Shown here one piece after another: positions 31,839 to 40,117 of a stretch of 64,000 nt of DNA. This DNA is from Paenibacillus sp. yr247 (GTDB lineage Bacteria > Bacillota > Bacilli > Paenibacillales > NBRC-103111): assembly GCF_900103825.1 (NCBI RefSeq), contig NZ_FNIF01000020.1, positions 19,058 to 83,057 of the forward strand, given 5' to 3'. Position 1 is the first letter of the stretch; each line of letters starts with the position of its first letter. Below the pieces are notes generated by a model. It searched no databases, was not told the DNA's origin, and saw only the letters and a program-made list of their open reading frames with translations. A program made the position numbers and the translations under genes.

Positions 31839-32645
31839 CTAAGGTATTTGCGATTTTACAGCAGCGAGTGTGTCACTGATGTTGGTTTCGAGCTTATAGA
31901 TTCTCTGCTCTTCTTCATTCATTTGACGCAAAAGAGAGACCATGGAGGTAAGTGAGCTTTGAACGCCATTTGTATCTTCTTTTTTGGCTGCTTGTTTAAA
32001 AGCGCTCCATATCGGGGAGAGACTGTTCTGGGTAGTTTTCACAGCTCCTTGCTTAGCTTTGATCTGTACATTTACAGGGTCAATGTCACTTAGGCTGCTG
32101 CGAATTTTTTTCATTGATTTAGAGGCTTTATCCTTGGCTGTTTGCCAAGCTTTGTCCTTGGTATTGATGTCATTGCGAGCTAGCTGTACGGGAATTTTCA
32201 TAGCAGCAGCTTGGATCCTAAGCAGGGCATTCAAGCTTTTGCTTTGCAGCAATCGGGCGGCTTCGATTTGTTTATTTAGTGCGGTGTAACTGGATAATAA
32301 TGGTTTATAGCGTTCTCTCGTTTGTGCGGCATCATCCTCCAATTTGGATAATTTGGCGGTGTCGACTTCTTTGGTCTGTTTGACCAGCGCTGCCAATGTT
32401 TCTTTATTTCTAGTATGAAGTGCATTGATCTTGGCGTCCCAGTCTTGTTCTTGCTTCTGAAGGGCGAGGAAATCGGTGTACAGCGAATTGATTCTACTGG
32501 CCTGGGTTTGAGCTGCGCCGGCAATCGTTTTGTCGAGGGATGATTGAATCGTGGTTGTGATTTCGATCGAAACGGCTGCTGCCGCTTCTGCCGGAATGGC
32601 CGAGGCGAGGGCTAAAGCGGTGAGTAGAGCAGTGACATTTTTCAT
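31839..32645 (-). CDS. Secreted coiled-coil protein
   Basis: 268 residues with a signal peptide (MKNVTALLTALALASAIPAEAAAA) followed by long amphipathic helices rich in Lys, Gln, Ala and Leu, with no cysteine and no recognised domain. It is probably an exported or envelope-associated helical bundle. ATG 32645 is behind a strong GAAGGAGGATG site; upstream in-frame codons are leader sequence. The gene has its own promoter and a leader with a terminator-like hairpin. Function not known. Confidence 0.7.
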   Translation of the reverse strand: MKNVTALLTALALASAIPAEAAAAVSIEITTTIQSSLDKTIAGAAQTQASRINSLYTDFLALQKQEQDWDAKINALHTRNKETLAALVKQTKEVDTAKLSKLEDDAAQTRERYKPLLSSYTALNKQIEAARLLQSKSLNALLRIQAAAMKIPVQLARNDINTKDKAWQTAKDKASKSMKKIRSSLSDIDPVNVQIKAKQGAVKTTQNSLSPIWSAFKQAAKKEDTNGVQSSLTSMVSLLRQMNEEEQRIYKLETNISDTLAAVKSQIP

Positions 32646-32677
32646 TAAACATCCTCCTTCGAAGTTGCAAATGCGAT

Positions 32678-32754
32678 GTGAATACAACAAAAAAAGCACC
32701 TGCAAGAAAAGGCCTTAGCCTTGTCTTACGGGTGCTTCCATCGTAAGTATTCAC
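32678..32754 (-). promoter_or_regulatory. Nested hairpin leader (possible attenuator)
   Basis: Reading the reverse strand, outer arms GTGAATAC and GTATTCAC enclose an inner stem GCACC/GGTGC followed by seven T residues, with AAGGC/GCCTT within. The inner part is an intrinsic terminator that lies in the transcribed leader of the coiled-coil gene, 50 bases before its ATG, so full-length mRNA needs read-through. No riboswitch class is recognised. Confidence 0.6.
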
Positions 32755-32771
32755 TCGAATATGATAGGTGA

Positions 32772-32800
32772 ACTATACCAATACAATACACAAGTGTCAA
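32772..32800 (-). promoter_or_regulatory. SigA promoter of the coiled-coil gene
   Basis: On the reverse strand TTGACA, a 17-base spacer and TATAGT. This places the start near 32765, giving a leader of about 120 bases. Confidence 0.75.
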
Positions 32801-32888
32801 TAAGAACACCAAATTTGCTCCGAGTGACATAAGTGCTTTACACTAACTAGGACCGGTAAAATAACCATGACCAAAGGATGAAACAACT

Positions 32889-33647
32889 ATGATGAATCAA
32901 CTTTCAATAAATGACTTGAAACGGTTTAAGAACGAAATCACGCGATTTATGATGACGTACAAATTCGCTCTGGATGAAATGGAGACTCGCGTAGAAATTC
33001 TAGTGCAAGAATTCGAGATGCTGCATGAATATAATCCCATTGAGCATACCAAATCTCGCTTGAAGTCACCGGAAAGTATTTTTTATAAGCTCAATAGAAA
33101 GGGCGGCGAGATCTCGTTCTCGGGGATTAGAGACAGTATTAAAGACATTGCCGGGATGCGGATTACGTGTTCATTCGTTTCTGATATTTATGTCATAAGC
33201 AACATGCTGAAAAGCCAAAGTGACCTGAAAGTGCTGGGAGAGAAAGATTATATTAAACACCCGAAGCCAAACGGCTATCAAAGTCTTCATTTGTTGATCG
33301 AAGTGCCCGTACATATGTCGGATCGACAAGAGAGTGTATGTATCGAAGTTCAAATTCGTACGATTGCGATGGACTTTTGGGCGAGCTTGGAACATAAAAT
33401 ATATTATAAGTATAATCAAGGTAATCAAGCCGTACCTGAGCGGTTACTAGATGAATTAAAGCAAGCGGCCGCAGCCGCGTCTGCTTTGGATTTGCAAATG
33501 GAACGCCTGCATGCCGAAATTGAAGTCATCAAAGAAGAGCAATCGGAAACAATGGACGATAAGTTGAATCGAATTATCATTAACAATCAGCAATTTGCTC
33601 TGCCGCAAGCCTTGCTGGAGCTTTTAAATGATGAGGAAGCGATGTGA
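32889..33647 (+). CDS. Small alarmone synthetase, YwaC/RelP type
   Basis: 252 residues; makes (p)ppGpp from GTP/GDP and ATP without a hydrolase domain. RelA/SpoT synthetase features: NPIEHTKSRLKSPESI, SGIRDSIKDIAGMRITCSFVSDIY, KPNGYQSLHLL and EVQIRTIAMDFWASLEHKIYYK. These match Bacillus YwaC more closely than YjbM. C-terminal residues 195-230 form a helical tail. ATG 32889 and the adjacent ATG 32892 both follow AAAGGATG. It is divergent from the coiled-coil gene. In Bacillus ywaC is induced by cell-wall stress; no convincing ECF-sigma promoter is visible here. Confidence 0.9.
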   Translation: MMNQLSINDLKRFKNEITRFMMTYKFALDEMETRVEILVQEFEMLHEYNPIEHTKSRLKSPESIFYKLNRKGGEISFSGIRDSIKDIAGMRITCSFVSDIYVISNMLKSQSDLKVLGEKDYIKHPKPNGYQSLHLLIEVPVHMSDRQESVCIEVQIRTIAMDFWASLEHKIYYKYNQGNQAVPERLLDELKQAAAAASALDLQMERLHAEIEVIKEEQSETMDDKLNRIIINNQQFALPQALLELLNDEEAM

Positions 33648-33688
33648 GATCTAATCCTACAAATGGATGATGTGTCTTTAAATTTCTG

Positions 33689-33697
33689 TGGTATAAT
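33689..33697 (+). promoter_or_regulatory. Extended -10 promoter of the small-gene/DUF6526 pair
   Basis: TGGTATAAT, about 34 bases before the start of the 75-residue gene. Confidence 0.6.
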
Positions 33698-33730
33698 GAA
33701 AGGATCGGAATAGAAGGGTGTTGCGAGTAC

Positions 33731-33958
33731 ATGCAAGCATTTGAAGATTGGAATCAAAAAGTGAAGTCAACGTTCAACGCTACAAGTAATGAAGTCGTAT
33801 TAACAGTTATGGAAGCAGGAGAATCATTAGGTCTTTCCAAAGATCAAATGAAACTCTATGTGGACAAAAACAAGTTAACGAAAGTGCCCATTATGAGAAG
33901 TGTTCATCGCTACTTGTTATTAAAAAGTGAAATTGATGAGATTGTGGGGAAATCATGA
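33731..33958 (+). CDS. Small hypothetical protein, HTH-like
   Basis: 75 residues, family not recognised. The middle (VMEAGESLGLSKDQMKLYVDKNKL) has the look of a helix-turn-helix with following PIMRSVHRYLLLKSEIDEIV resembling the MerR/excisionase-type small DNA-binding fold. AGAAGGGTG lies 11 bases before ATG. Its stop overlaps the ATG of the DUF6526 gene (ATGA), so the two products are translationally coupled and may work together. Confidence 0.7.
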   Translation: MQAFEDWNQKVKSTFNATSNEVVLTVMEAGESLGLSKDQMKLYVDKNKLTKVPIMRSVHRYLLLKSEIDEIVGKS

Positions 33959-34395
33959 AAATCGACAATCAAACCTATGCAAATCACCGTAGAATGCATC
34001 CGCTGTTTCATTTTGTATTTTCCTTGCTAGCGTTAGTGTTACTGATTTCATCCGTCATAGAACTGGTTAGATCCGTGCAATCCGGGAATCAAGTGCTTCC
34101 CGCATTTCTTTTCTTACTCATTTCTATCATTGTAGTCATTGTATTCCTTCTGATTCGTTCCTATCCGTTAAAAGCGCAGGATCGCGCGATACGGGCAGAA
34201 GAGAGTCTCCGGCACTATGTGTTGACCCAGAAGTTACTGGACTCAAGGCTTACTATTGGACAGATTACTGCTTTACGCTTTGCTTCCGACGAGGAGTTTC
34301 CTGCGCTTTGTCAGAGGGCAGCTGCCGAGCAATGGTCACCTGACACGATTAAGAAGTCAATTAAGAGCTGGAGAAGCGACGACTACCGGATATAG
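33955..34395 (+). CDS. DUF6526-family membrane protein (second copy)
   Basis: 146 residues with two membrane helices (about 20-40 and 48-66). The C-terminal domain YPLKAQDRAIRAEESLRHYVLTQ and LRFASDEEFPALCQRAA is nearly the same as in the product at 25507, making them paralogues. Here it is coupled to the 75-residue gene. Function unknown. A terminator follows. Confidence 0.8.
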   Translation: MKIDNQTYANHRRMHPLFHFVFSLLALVLLISSVIELVRSVQSGNQVLPAFLFLLISIIVVIVFLLIRSYPLKAQDRAIRAEESLRHYVLTQKLLDSRLTIGQITALRFASDEEFPALCQRAAAEQWSPDTIKKSIKSWRSDDYRI

Positions 34396-34407
34396 CGATT
34401 TTCTAGA

Positions 34408-34443
34408 AAGAGACACATCCTTTGCGGATCGTGTCTTTTTTTG
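34408..34443 (+). terminator. Terminator after DUF6526
   Basis: AAAGAGACACATCC and GGATCGTGTCTTT pair with a small bulge around TTTGC, then a T-run. Confidence 0.8.
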
Positions 34444-34538
34444 TTGGCGCGAACCCAAGCAATATAGCATTTTTAACGTAAGAGTAGTTCATTTACCAAT
34501 GACACTAAGGTACAAACTCACTTAACGTCATTATTGAT

Positions 34539-35543
34539 TTACCCTCTGCGTTGCCGCTCCTTACGCAGCAAGTAGATAAAATACGGCGCGCCTATGACGG
34601 CGGTCATGATGCCCACGGGTACTTCCCGTGGGAGGATAATGATGCGGCCGAGCAGGTCGCCGAAGAGCATCAAATCGGCGCCTATCAAAGCTGCAAGCGG
34701 GATTAGCCATTGATGCCGGCTGCCGACGATGCTCCGCGCAATATGAGGTGCGATCAGGCCAATGAAGCCAATCGCGCCCACGGCAGACACAGAGATGCCG
34801 GCGAGAGCAACGGCAAGCAGCAGCAGCCAGAAGCGCTCCTTCGCGATGTTCAGCCCGAGCGAGGTGGTGATATCGTCACCAAGCTGAAAAATATTCAGCT
34901 TCGCATAGTTCGCCCATACGATAGGCAACAGCCCAGCGATCCACGGCAGCAGCGTGTATACTTCGTGCCAGCTTCGGCTCCATAAGCTTCCGGACAGCCA
35001 GAGCAGCGCCATGTTGATGTCGCTAGGGTGTCTGACAATTAAATACTGTGTGCCGGCTTGAAATACAGTCCCAATCGCAACGCCCACCAATGCAAGGGTG
35101 GCGGGAGGTAGTGTTAAGCGCCGACTTAACAGCAGTAAAATAAGGAATGCTGAGAAGGCGCCGATGAACGCAGCAATTGGCAAGAAGTAACTTGGCGATT
35201 TGGGGAAGAGAAAGATAACAGCCGCAGCCATAAATCCGGCCCCTTTGGTAATCCCAATAACATCAGGGCTGGCTAACGGATTTCTCACCAGGCTCTGCAG
35301 AATAACGCCGCCAACTGCTAAACCAAATCCTGCTAATATCGCAACCAAGATGCGCGGTAATCGAACCTGATGTATGATGAAATAAGACGGGCTCTTCTCA
35401 TCCATTAATCCAGCCCATACATCTCCTAGTGGGATACGTACGGCGCCCACATGTGCATAAATGATAGCGAGCACAATCATAGTTGCGCTTGCTGCCATCA
35501 AAGAAAAAGCAGGTTTCCGCATAGTTCGAGCTATCCTTTTCAC
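34539..35543 (-). CDS. FecCD-family iron-siderophore ABC permease (downstream subunit)
   Basis: 334 residues with about nine membrane helices. Family features are LPRILVAILAGFGLAVGGVILQSLVRNPLASPDVIGI split over two blocks, the coupling region GAIGFIGLIAPHIAR and the C-terminal EVPVGIMTAVIGAPYFIYLLRK. It forms a heterodimeric membrane channel with the permease encoded just upstream, whose stop overlaps this ATG by four bases. The pair resembles Bacillus YfiZ-YfhA or FeuB-FeuC; substrate is a ferric siderophore of unknown type. No ATPase gene follows. Confidence 0.93.
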   Translation of the reverse strand: MKRIARTMRKPAFSLMAASATMIVLAIIYAHVGAVRIPLGDVWAGLMDEKSPSYFIIHQVRLPRILVAILAGFGLAVGGVILQSLVRNPLASPDVIGITKGAGFMAAAVIFLFPKSPSYFLPIAAFIGAFSAFLILLLLSRRLTLPPATLALVGVAIGTVFQAGTQYLIVRHPSDINMALLWLSGSLWSRSWHEVYTLLPWIAGLLPIVWANYAKLNIFQLGDDITTSLGLNIAKERFWLLLLAVALAGISVSAVGAIGFIGLIAPHIARSIVGSRHQWLIPLAALIGADLMLFGDLLGRIIILPREVPVGIMTAVIGAPYFIYLLRKERQRRG

Positions 35544-36559
35544 CGCGCACCTCCTTGCTTGCGAGCCAAGTAGATGAAGAATGGCGCGCCAATCGCAGAT
35601 GTCACGATGCCGACCGGTGATTCGAATGGAAAAGCAATAAAGCGACTAAGGAAGTCCGCATATAAGAGAAGAATCCCCCCCAGTAGTGCTGTCAACGGGA
35701 CAAGAATCGTTAAGTTAGTGCCAACCATAGCACGAGCCATGTGCGGAACAAGGAGACAAACGAATCCAATCGGACCGCATAAGGCTACTGAGGACCCGGC
35801 GAGTAAGATAACGAGCAGAATACTGGTTCCACGCACGGCAGATATACGTTGGCCTAAACCTGCCGCGATGTCATCATCTAGAAGCAGCAGCTTAAATGAG
35901 GGAAGCATGAAGCTGAATAGCATCATGCCGCCTATAAAAAAGGGTAATATGATACGCACTTCTGTCCAGGAGGCTTGATTTAAGGAGCCAACCAGCCAGA
36001 AGATCATGCTGTCAGTGGCATGCTGATTCATGATAATGAAGCCTTCCGTCAGAGAAGACATGAGGAAGTGTATGGTTATCCCGGCTAGGGCTAAACGTAC
36101 GTATTGCTGACGCCCCGTCCCCGCTAGCGACCAGATCAGCAGCGCGCTTAGGGCGGCCCCTACGAATGCGAAACCAATTAGGCCTATATTGCCAAAATGG
36201 GGTAAAGCGACAAGTCCCACCACAACGGCCAACGCTGCTCCAGCATTAATTCCGAAGATGTGTGGGGATGCTAGCGGGTTTTTGGTAGTGAGCTGTGTAA
36301 GCAGCCCTGCTAAGGCCAATTGCATACCTACGATACATGCCATGATGGCACGCGGTAAACGTAGTGTTTGGATGTAGAGGTGAGCTTTATCACCGCCTTG
36401 GTGGGTCAAGGCTTCGAGCAAGGTGCGCCAGGAGACATGGGTTTGGCCCCATTTCAAACTACAGATCACACCAATCATCATAATGAGAATAGATGCAGAA
36501 AAAAGGAAGAGCAGAGGCCATTTACGGCTCTGCTTCTCATACATAGGCATAGGCTTCAT
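35540..36559 (-). CDS. FecCD-family iron-siderophore ABC permease (upstream subunit)
   Basis: 339 residues with the same family architecture: LPRAIMACIVGMQLALAGLLTQ, TKNPLASPHIFGINAGAA, GPIGFVCLLVPHMARAMVGT and ESPVGIVTSAIGAPFFIYLARK. It starts four bases after the binding-protein stop and overlaps the next permease, so the three genes are one transcript read leftward. Confidence 0.93.
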   Translation of the reverse strand: MKPMPMYEKQSRKWPLLFLFSASILIMMIGVICSLKWGQTHVSWRTLLEALTHQGGDKAHLYIQTLRLPRAIMACIVGMQLALAGLLTQLTTKNPLASPHIFGINAGAALAVVVGLVALPHFGNIGLIGFAFVGAALSALLIWSLAGTGRQQYVRLALAGITIHFLMSSLTEGFIIMNQHATDSMIFWLVGSLNQASWTEVRIILPFFIGGMMLFSFMLPSFKLLLLDDDIAAGLGQRISAVRGTSILLVILLAGSSVALCGPIGFVCLLVPHMARAMVGTNLTILVPLTALLGGILLLYADFLSRFIAFPFESPVGIVTSAIGAPFFIYLARKQGGAR

Positions 36560-36563
36560 TGGA

Positions 36564-37535
36564 CTATTGCCCCAAATTCTTCACGATATCCTCGAGGATT
36601 TTCTCAGATCCGAGGAATCCACGGGATAGAGACCAGTCACGTCGTTCTACAGTGAATACTTTTTTGTTTGCTACAGCGTCAATTTTCTGCCAAAGCGGGT
36701 TCGTTTCCCATTGTTTGATGATGGTTTCTTTTTCTGTAGGCAGCAAGAACAGGACTTGTGGATTGGCTTCAACCAGCTGTTCTAGTGTGATCTGCGGATA
36801 AGCGGCAGCGTTTTTAATAGGGTCCGTGTACCCTAGCATCGCTAAGAAAGAGCCGCTATAAGCATGATCAGAATGAGCGAAGAATCCTTTGGGATTCACA
36901 ACGGCCGGGAGAACTCGAAGATTCGTTGAACCGAGTTTCTTTTTCAAAGACTCGACCTTTGTTTGGTGCTCAGATAGACGTTTCTTACCTTCTTCTTCTT
37001 TTCCGACGGCTTTAGCGATAATAGCAACGTTCTTGAGCATTTGATTGTAATCGGCTTGGAAATCATCTAACACCAGAACAGGCGCAATTCCTTTTAGGTG
37101 GGGAATGGCATTCTTGTGCTTGTTCACGTCGACGATGATTAAATCGGGTTTAAGTGAGCTAATCAGCTCAATATTCGGCTCATAGCGGGAACCTACGGAC
37201 TTGTATGATTTCAACTGACTTTTTACCGCGTCCATAAATAGACCCGGGCTATCGTCGTCGGCAACACCAACAGGCTGTACGCCTAAAGTGACGAGGATAT
37301 CGGTAAACCCAAATTCCATAGCAATAATGCGCTCGGGTTTTTTAGGCAGTTCGACTGTTCCTACCGCGTCCTGAACCGTAATTTTTCCGTCAGCTTGAGC
37401 AGCAGGCTTCTGGCTAGCAGCCGCCGGTGTTGTTGCAGCTGATTCGATATTCGTCGATTTGCCGCAAGCTGCAAGGCTTATTGCAAATACGCTGATCAGT
37501 GCGATAAGGCAAATACGAGTGAAGTGGTGTTTCAT
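36564..37535 (-). CDS. Siderophore-binding lipoprotein of ABC transporter
   Basis: 323 residues with a lipoprotein signal (lipobox LAAC, Cys at residue about 25), a Ser/Ala/Thr-rich linker, and the periplasmic-binding-protein type III fold (VELPKKPERIIAMEFGFTDILVTLGVQPVG, ELISSLKPDLIIVD). ATG 37535 (MKHHFT) follows GGAGGAATGCTGAA; an in-frame start seven codons earlier overlaps the ribosome site. It delivers a ferric siderophore to the FecCD permeases downstream. A Fur box lies in front, and the AraC gene lies further upstream on the same strand. Confidence 0.93.
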   Translation of the reverse strand: MKHHFTRICLIALISVFAISLAACGKSTNIESAATTPAAASQKPAAQADGKITVQDAVGTVELPKKPERIIAMEFGFTDILVTLGVQPVGVADDDSPGLFMDAVKSQLKSYKSVGSRYEPNIELISSLKPDLIIVDVNKHKNAIPHLKGIAPVLVLDDFQADYNQMLKNVAIIAKAVGKEEEGKKRLSEHQTKVESLKKKLGSTNLRVLPAVVNPKGFFAHSDHAYSGSFLAMLGYTDPIKNAAAYPQITLEQLVEANPQVLFLLPTEKETIIKQWETNPLWQKIDAVANKKVFTVERRDWSLSRGFLGSEKILEDIVKNLGQ

Positions 37536-37551
37536 TTCAGCATTCCTCCAT

Positions 37552-37570
37552 GACAATGATTATTATTCTC
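37552..37570 (-). promoter_or_regulatory. Fur box
   Basis: GACAATGATTATTATTCTC matches the 19-base Fur consensus GATAATGATAATCATTATC at 15 positions. It sits directly upstream of the binding-protein ribosome site, implying iron repression of the uptake operon. Confidence 0.75.
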
Positions 37571-37638
37571 ATCTGGAATCATACCGAATAATCCCACTTT
37601 AGGACATGTCTATTATGTATATTAAGCATGTCCAATTA

Positions 37639-38442
37639 TTAGATTTTGTTTTGGCTGGCTATGAATACAGAAGGTGAATAACCTGTTTTTTTCTTAAAAA
37701 CCTTGCTGAAATGAAAATAATCAACAAATCCGACGCGCCCCGCAACTTCTTTGGCACGTAAATCGGTATGGAGAAACATCTGTTTGGCCTTCTCAATCCG
37801 CAGTGTGTACAAATAATTCATCATCGTAGCTCCAGTGTGTTTTTTGAAAAGAACAGTAAAATAGCCTACACTCATACCAGCTCGTCTAGCCAGCATAGGA
37901 AGCGAGAGCTCAAGCATATAATGCTCATTCATATAGGAAATGATCTCTTCAATCGATTCGGCGGAAGACTTTTTGTCTTGGGTCAACTGGGATTCATATA
38001 AATAAATGAAAAGGATACGTTCCAACATCATTCGTTTACGAAACGTATGGGCAGCCTCTTCTTCATCCGTAAGTGGATGAAGATCATGAACAGTACGAAT
38101 AAGCTCATCCAGCATATAGTGAATCTTGATCTCGCTCAGGGTCGAGAGAAGCCCCTGTAAGGTCCACGTATATCCGTTAGGCAGCATCTGGTAAGTGATG
38201 ATCACATACGCCGCGGTTTTGGTTTCAGGAACTTGAATAATGTAGGAACCTTCATCGGGATGGCAGGCATAGGCTTGTGAACAAATGGTAGGTTCATGAT
38301 CCTGCCTGTGTATCGTGATATGACCACGACGCACGATAATAAGCTGATAAGTATTGGCCGGACATTCGACCGTAAGAGTGGAACAACTCGTCTCGATCTG
38401 TTCAATGAGAGGGACAAGCGGAATAAGTTGATGAAAATTCAT
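37639..38442 (-). CDS. AraC-family regulator beside siderophore operon
   Basis: 267 residues. An N-terminal cupin-like sensing part (about 1-150) is followed by the double helix-turn-helix (IISYMNEHYMLELSLPMLARRAGMSVGYFTVLFKKHTG, then KAKQMFLHTDLRAKEVAGRVGFVDYFHFSKVFKKKTGYSPS, each in blocks). Like Btr of Bacillus, it may activate the uptake genes when loaded siderophore is present, though it lacks the fused binding domain of Btr. ATG 38442 with AAAGGA upstream; a TTG two codons earlier is less likely. Confidence 0.88.
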   Translation of the reverse strand: MNFHQLIPLVPLIEQIETSCSTLTVECPANTYQLIIVRRGHITIHRQDHEPTICSQAYACHPDEGSYIIQVPETKTAAYVIITYQMLPNGYTWTLQGLLSTLSEIKIHYMLDELIRTVHDLHPLTDEEEAAHTFRKRMMLERILFIYLYESQLTQDKKSSAESIEEIISYMNEHYMLELSLPMLARRAGMSVGYFTVLFKKHTGATMMNYLYTLRIEKAKQMFLHTDLRAKEVAGRVGFVDYFHFSKVFKKKTGYSPSVFIASQNKI

Positions 38443-38520
38443 GATCAAGGAGTCCTTTCCTAATGAGCTTCTCTTTTTGATAGTGACACAGATGTGTGTT
38501 CACAACAAGTGCGTAAGCAT

Positions 38521-38547
38521 AAAAAAAGCGCCAAAACGGGCGCTTTA
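38521..38547 (-). terminator. Terminator of the 105-residue gene
   Basis: On the reverse strand AAAGCGCCC pairs with GGCGCTTT and ends in seven T residues. Confidence 0.85.
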
Positions 38548-38865
38548 TTACATTGCGTATACACTCTTGATAATAATCTCAGGCAATTCTTCACGTTGGG
38601 CTTGATACTGCTCAGACGTGATGCTGCCGCTGGACAGTCGTGCGTTTAGCTGTTCGGTTAACTCTGACAGTTGAAGTTCAATGACTTTTTGAACATCAAC
38701 CTTGTTCGCTTTGGCGATATCTGCGAGTGATTGCCCATTATACTGGGCATTGTAAATGTCTTCCTCTGATGATAGCCCCAGAACATGCAGCAAGTCTTCT
38801 TTGATAGGAGCTGTACGTTGTGTTTGTGTTTTCTCATTTCTATGGATAAAACGTTTTGTCATCAT
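38548..38865 (-). CDS. Small conserved protein with DUF2680-like repeat motif
   Basis: 105 residues, no signal peptide. The segment VLGLSSEEDIYNAQYNGQSLADIAKANKVDVQKVIELQL has the GxSLADIAKxxGVDxxKV pattern of YckD/DUF2680-type proteins, and the C-terminal part ARLSSGSITSEQYQAQ resembles their linker helix. Unlike exported YckD it appears cytoplasmic. It has its own terminator. It ends three bases before the next reverse-strand gene's stop region, so the two may be cotranscribed. Function unknown. Confidence 0.7.
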   Translation of the reverse strand: MMTKRFIHRNEKTQTQRTAPIKEDLLHVLGLSSEEDIYNAQYNGQSLADIAKANKVDVQKVIELQLSELTEQLNARLSSGSITSEQYQAQREELPEIIIKSVYAM

Positions 38866-38868
38866 GCC

Positions 38869-39237
38869 TTACCGCCGTACTAAGGTCATGCGCCAGCTGT
38901 CTGAACGACTCAAGGCGCGTGAATTCTTGGCTTTATTTACAGCACTTACGAGTAGGAATATTAGTAAATCCTCGCCAGTTGTATTGTTTACTAGCACTTT
39001 GTTAGGAGATAAATCACCAGCGCCCCCCCTGGCTATAAAGGTGCCGGGCGAGGGTTCAGCCTCTATTTTGATCGCAAAAGCATCGTTGTTAAACAAGAAG
39101 TTGATATTCCTCAAAATCAGCTTTTGTTTGTTTTTCACACGAATGAGTATTTGCTGCAGCAGTATCGTTTTCCCGGCGCCAACCGATATTGGCGCATTAC
39201 CGCCAACGATTCCATTAAGTTGAAGCACTAACTCCAC
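38869..39237 (-). CDS. Conserved hypothetical protein
   Basis: About 122 residues, family not named. Predicted beta-rich: LVLQLNGIVGGNAPISVGAGKTILLQQILIRVKN-like strands followed by AFAIKIEAEPSPGTFIARGGAGDLSPNKVLVNN in blocks. The GAGKT string looks like a P-loop end but lacks the preceding GxxxxGK spacing, so ATP binding is not claimed. The start is uncertain: GTG 39237 behind GGGGG, or GTG three codons later. It lies four bases upstream of the 105-residue gene in the same direction. Confidence 0.6.
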   Translation of the reverse strand: MELVLQLNGIVGGNAPISVGAGKTILLQQILIRVKNKQKLILRNINFLFNNDAFAIKIEAEPSPGTFIARGGAGDLSPNKVLVNNTTGEDLLIFLLVSAVNKAKNSRALSRSDSWRMTLVRR

Positions 39238-39342
39238 CCCCAAAGATCTTGTGCTCTAGTATATTCGAGCAGGTTCCAAGTGGAATGGGGGGATATCCCT
39301 TAATGAGCAATATAGACGAGGTTGAATCTCACGAAAGCAATG

Positions 39343-39376
39343 AAAAAAGAGCGTCTCCAATGAAGGCGCTCTTTTA
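39343..39376 (-). terminator. Terminator of the DUF1761 gene
   Basis: Reverse strand AAGAGCGCC / GGAGACGCTCTT stem with a loop of TTCATT, then a T-run. Confidence 0.8.
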
Positions 39377-39394
39377 CGTTTATCCGATTGATTG

Positions 39395-39802
39395 TTAAGA
39401 CTGCCATGCCCCGATGATAATGCCAGCAATTATATAGGATACCAAGTGGTAGCCGATGGTGATGAAATAAAGCGAGAGCTTGGCATTTTCGAACAAATAA
39501 TTCATACCGATTTTCAATGAAATACTTAAACCAATTAGCAAGCCAATCGTGAGTCCTGTCAGCCAAGTTATCTCGCTGCTCAGCGTCAATAGAAATGCCA
39601 GAATAAAGGAGCCCCCCAGTGCCGTTAGGGCTGTGAGGATGTAGGTGATAGGGCTTCCGCCGGACATCTCTTCCTTTTTTAAGTTTCGCAGCTTGGCCCA
39701 AGCGTTTCCGAATAAGACAGGAGAATACCACAAAAATCCAAGCACCATGGTGCTCAACGTGGCTACAAGTACAGCGAGATAGTTTACTTCTAATAGATTC
39801 AT
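39395..39802 (-). CDS. DUF1761 membrane protein
   Basis: 135 residues with four membrane helices. It begins with the family pattern NYLAVLVATLSTMVLGFLWYSPVLFGNAW and a charged loop KLRNLKKEEM before the second helix. ATG 39802 follows GGGGGTTGA. The gene stands alone with its own terminator. Function unknown. Confidence 0.82.
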   Translation of the reverse strand: MNLLEVNYLAVLVATLSTMVLGFLWYSPVLFGNAWAKLRNLKKEEMSGGSPITYILTALTALGGSFILAFLLTLSSEITWLTGLTIGLLIGLSISLKIGMNYLFENAKLSLYFITIGYHLVSYIIAGIIIGAWQS

Positions 39803-40117
39803 GATTCAACCCCCATAGATAATGAATTTATGTATAGGAGCATTGTATCGTGAAGGTCCAAGGTTGTAAAATGCTATTTCTCGAACGTCTGGTACGAAAG
39901 TATACCATGAGACCCTGCTGATTGGACATTCCTTCCGAGGGGACGTTGTGGATGCCTTTGGGAAAGTAATAAATTGAGGATTATCATCAAGCATCCAATA
40001 TTACCCTGCCTCGGGCACTCCTAAACTTCACATAATCACTGTCTAAAATGTGGCATATTAGTAATAGTCTATGTAGGCTGTACCAATCCACAGAAGGCAA
40101 GGAGTGAATCTACACCC
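39803..40117. other. Intergenic region between DUF1761 and pdaA
   Basis: 315 bases between divergent genes. It holds an imperfect inverted repeat (GTCTGGTA at 39888 with TATACCATGAGAC at 39901-39913) and the AAGGAGTG ribosome site of pdaA. No gene, and no convincing SigG promoter, could be picked out. Confidence 0.5.

Noticed and set aside
32678..32754. Cyclic-di-GMP or other known riboswitch in the coiled-coil gene leader
   Set aside because: The conserved loop sequences of those classes are absent; only hairpins can be supported.
38869..39237. P-loop ATPase reading of GAGKT
   Set aside because: The preceding residues do not form GxxxxGK; the string occurs in a beta-strand context.
39806..39994. 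62-codon reverse frame before pdaA
   Set aside because: No ribosome site, no family features, and it lies across divergent promoter space.
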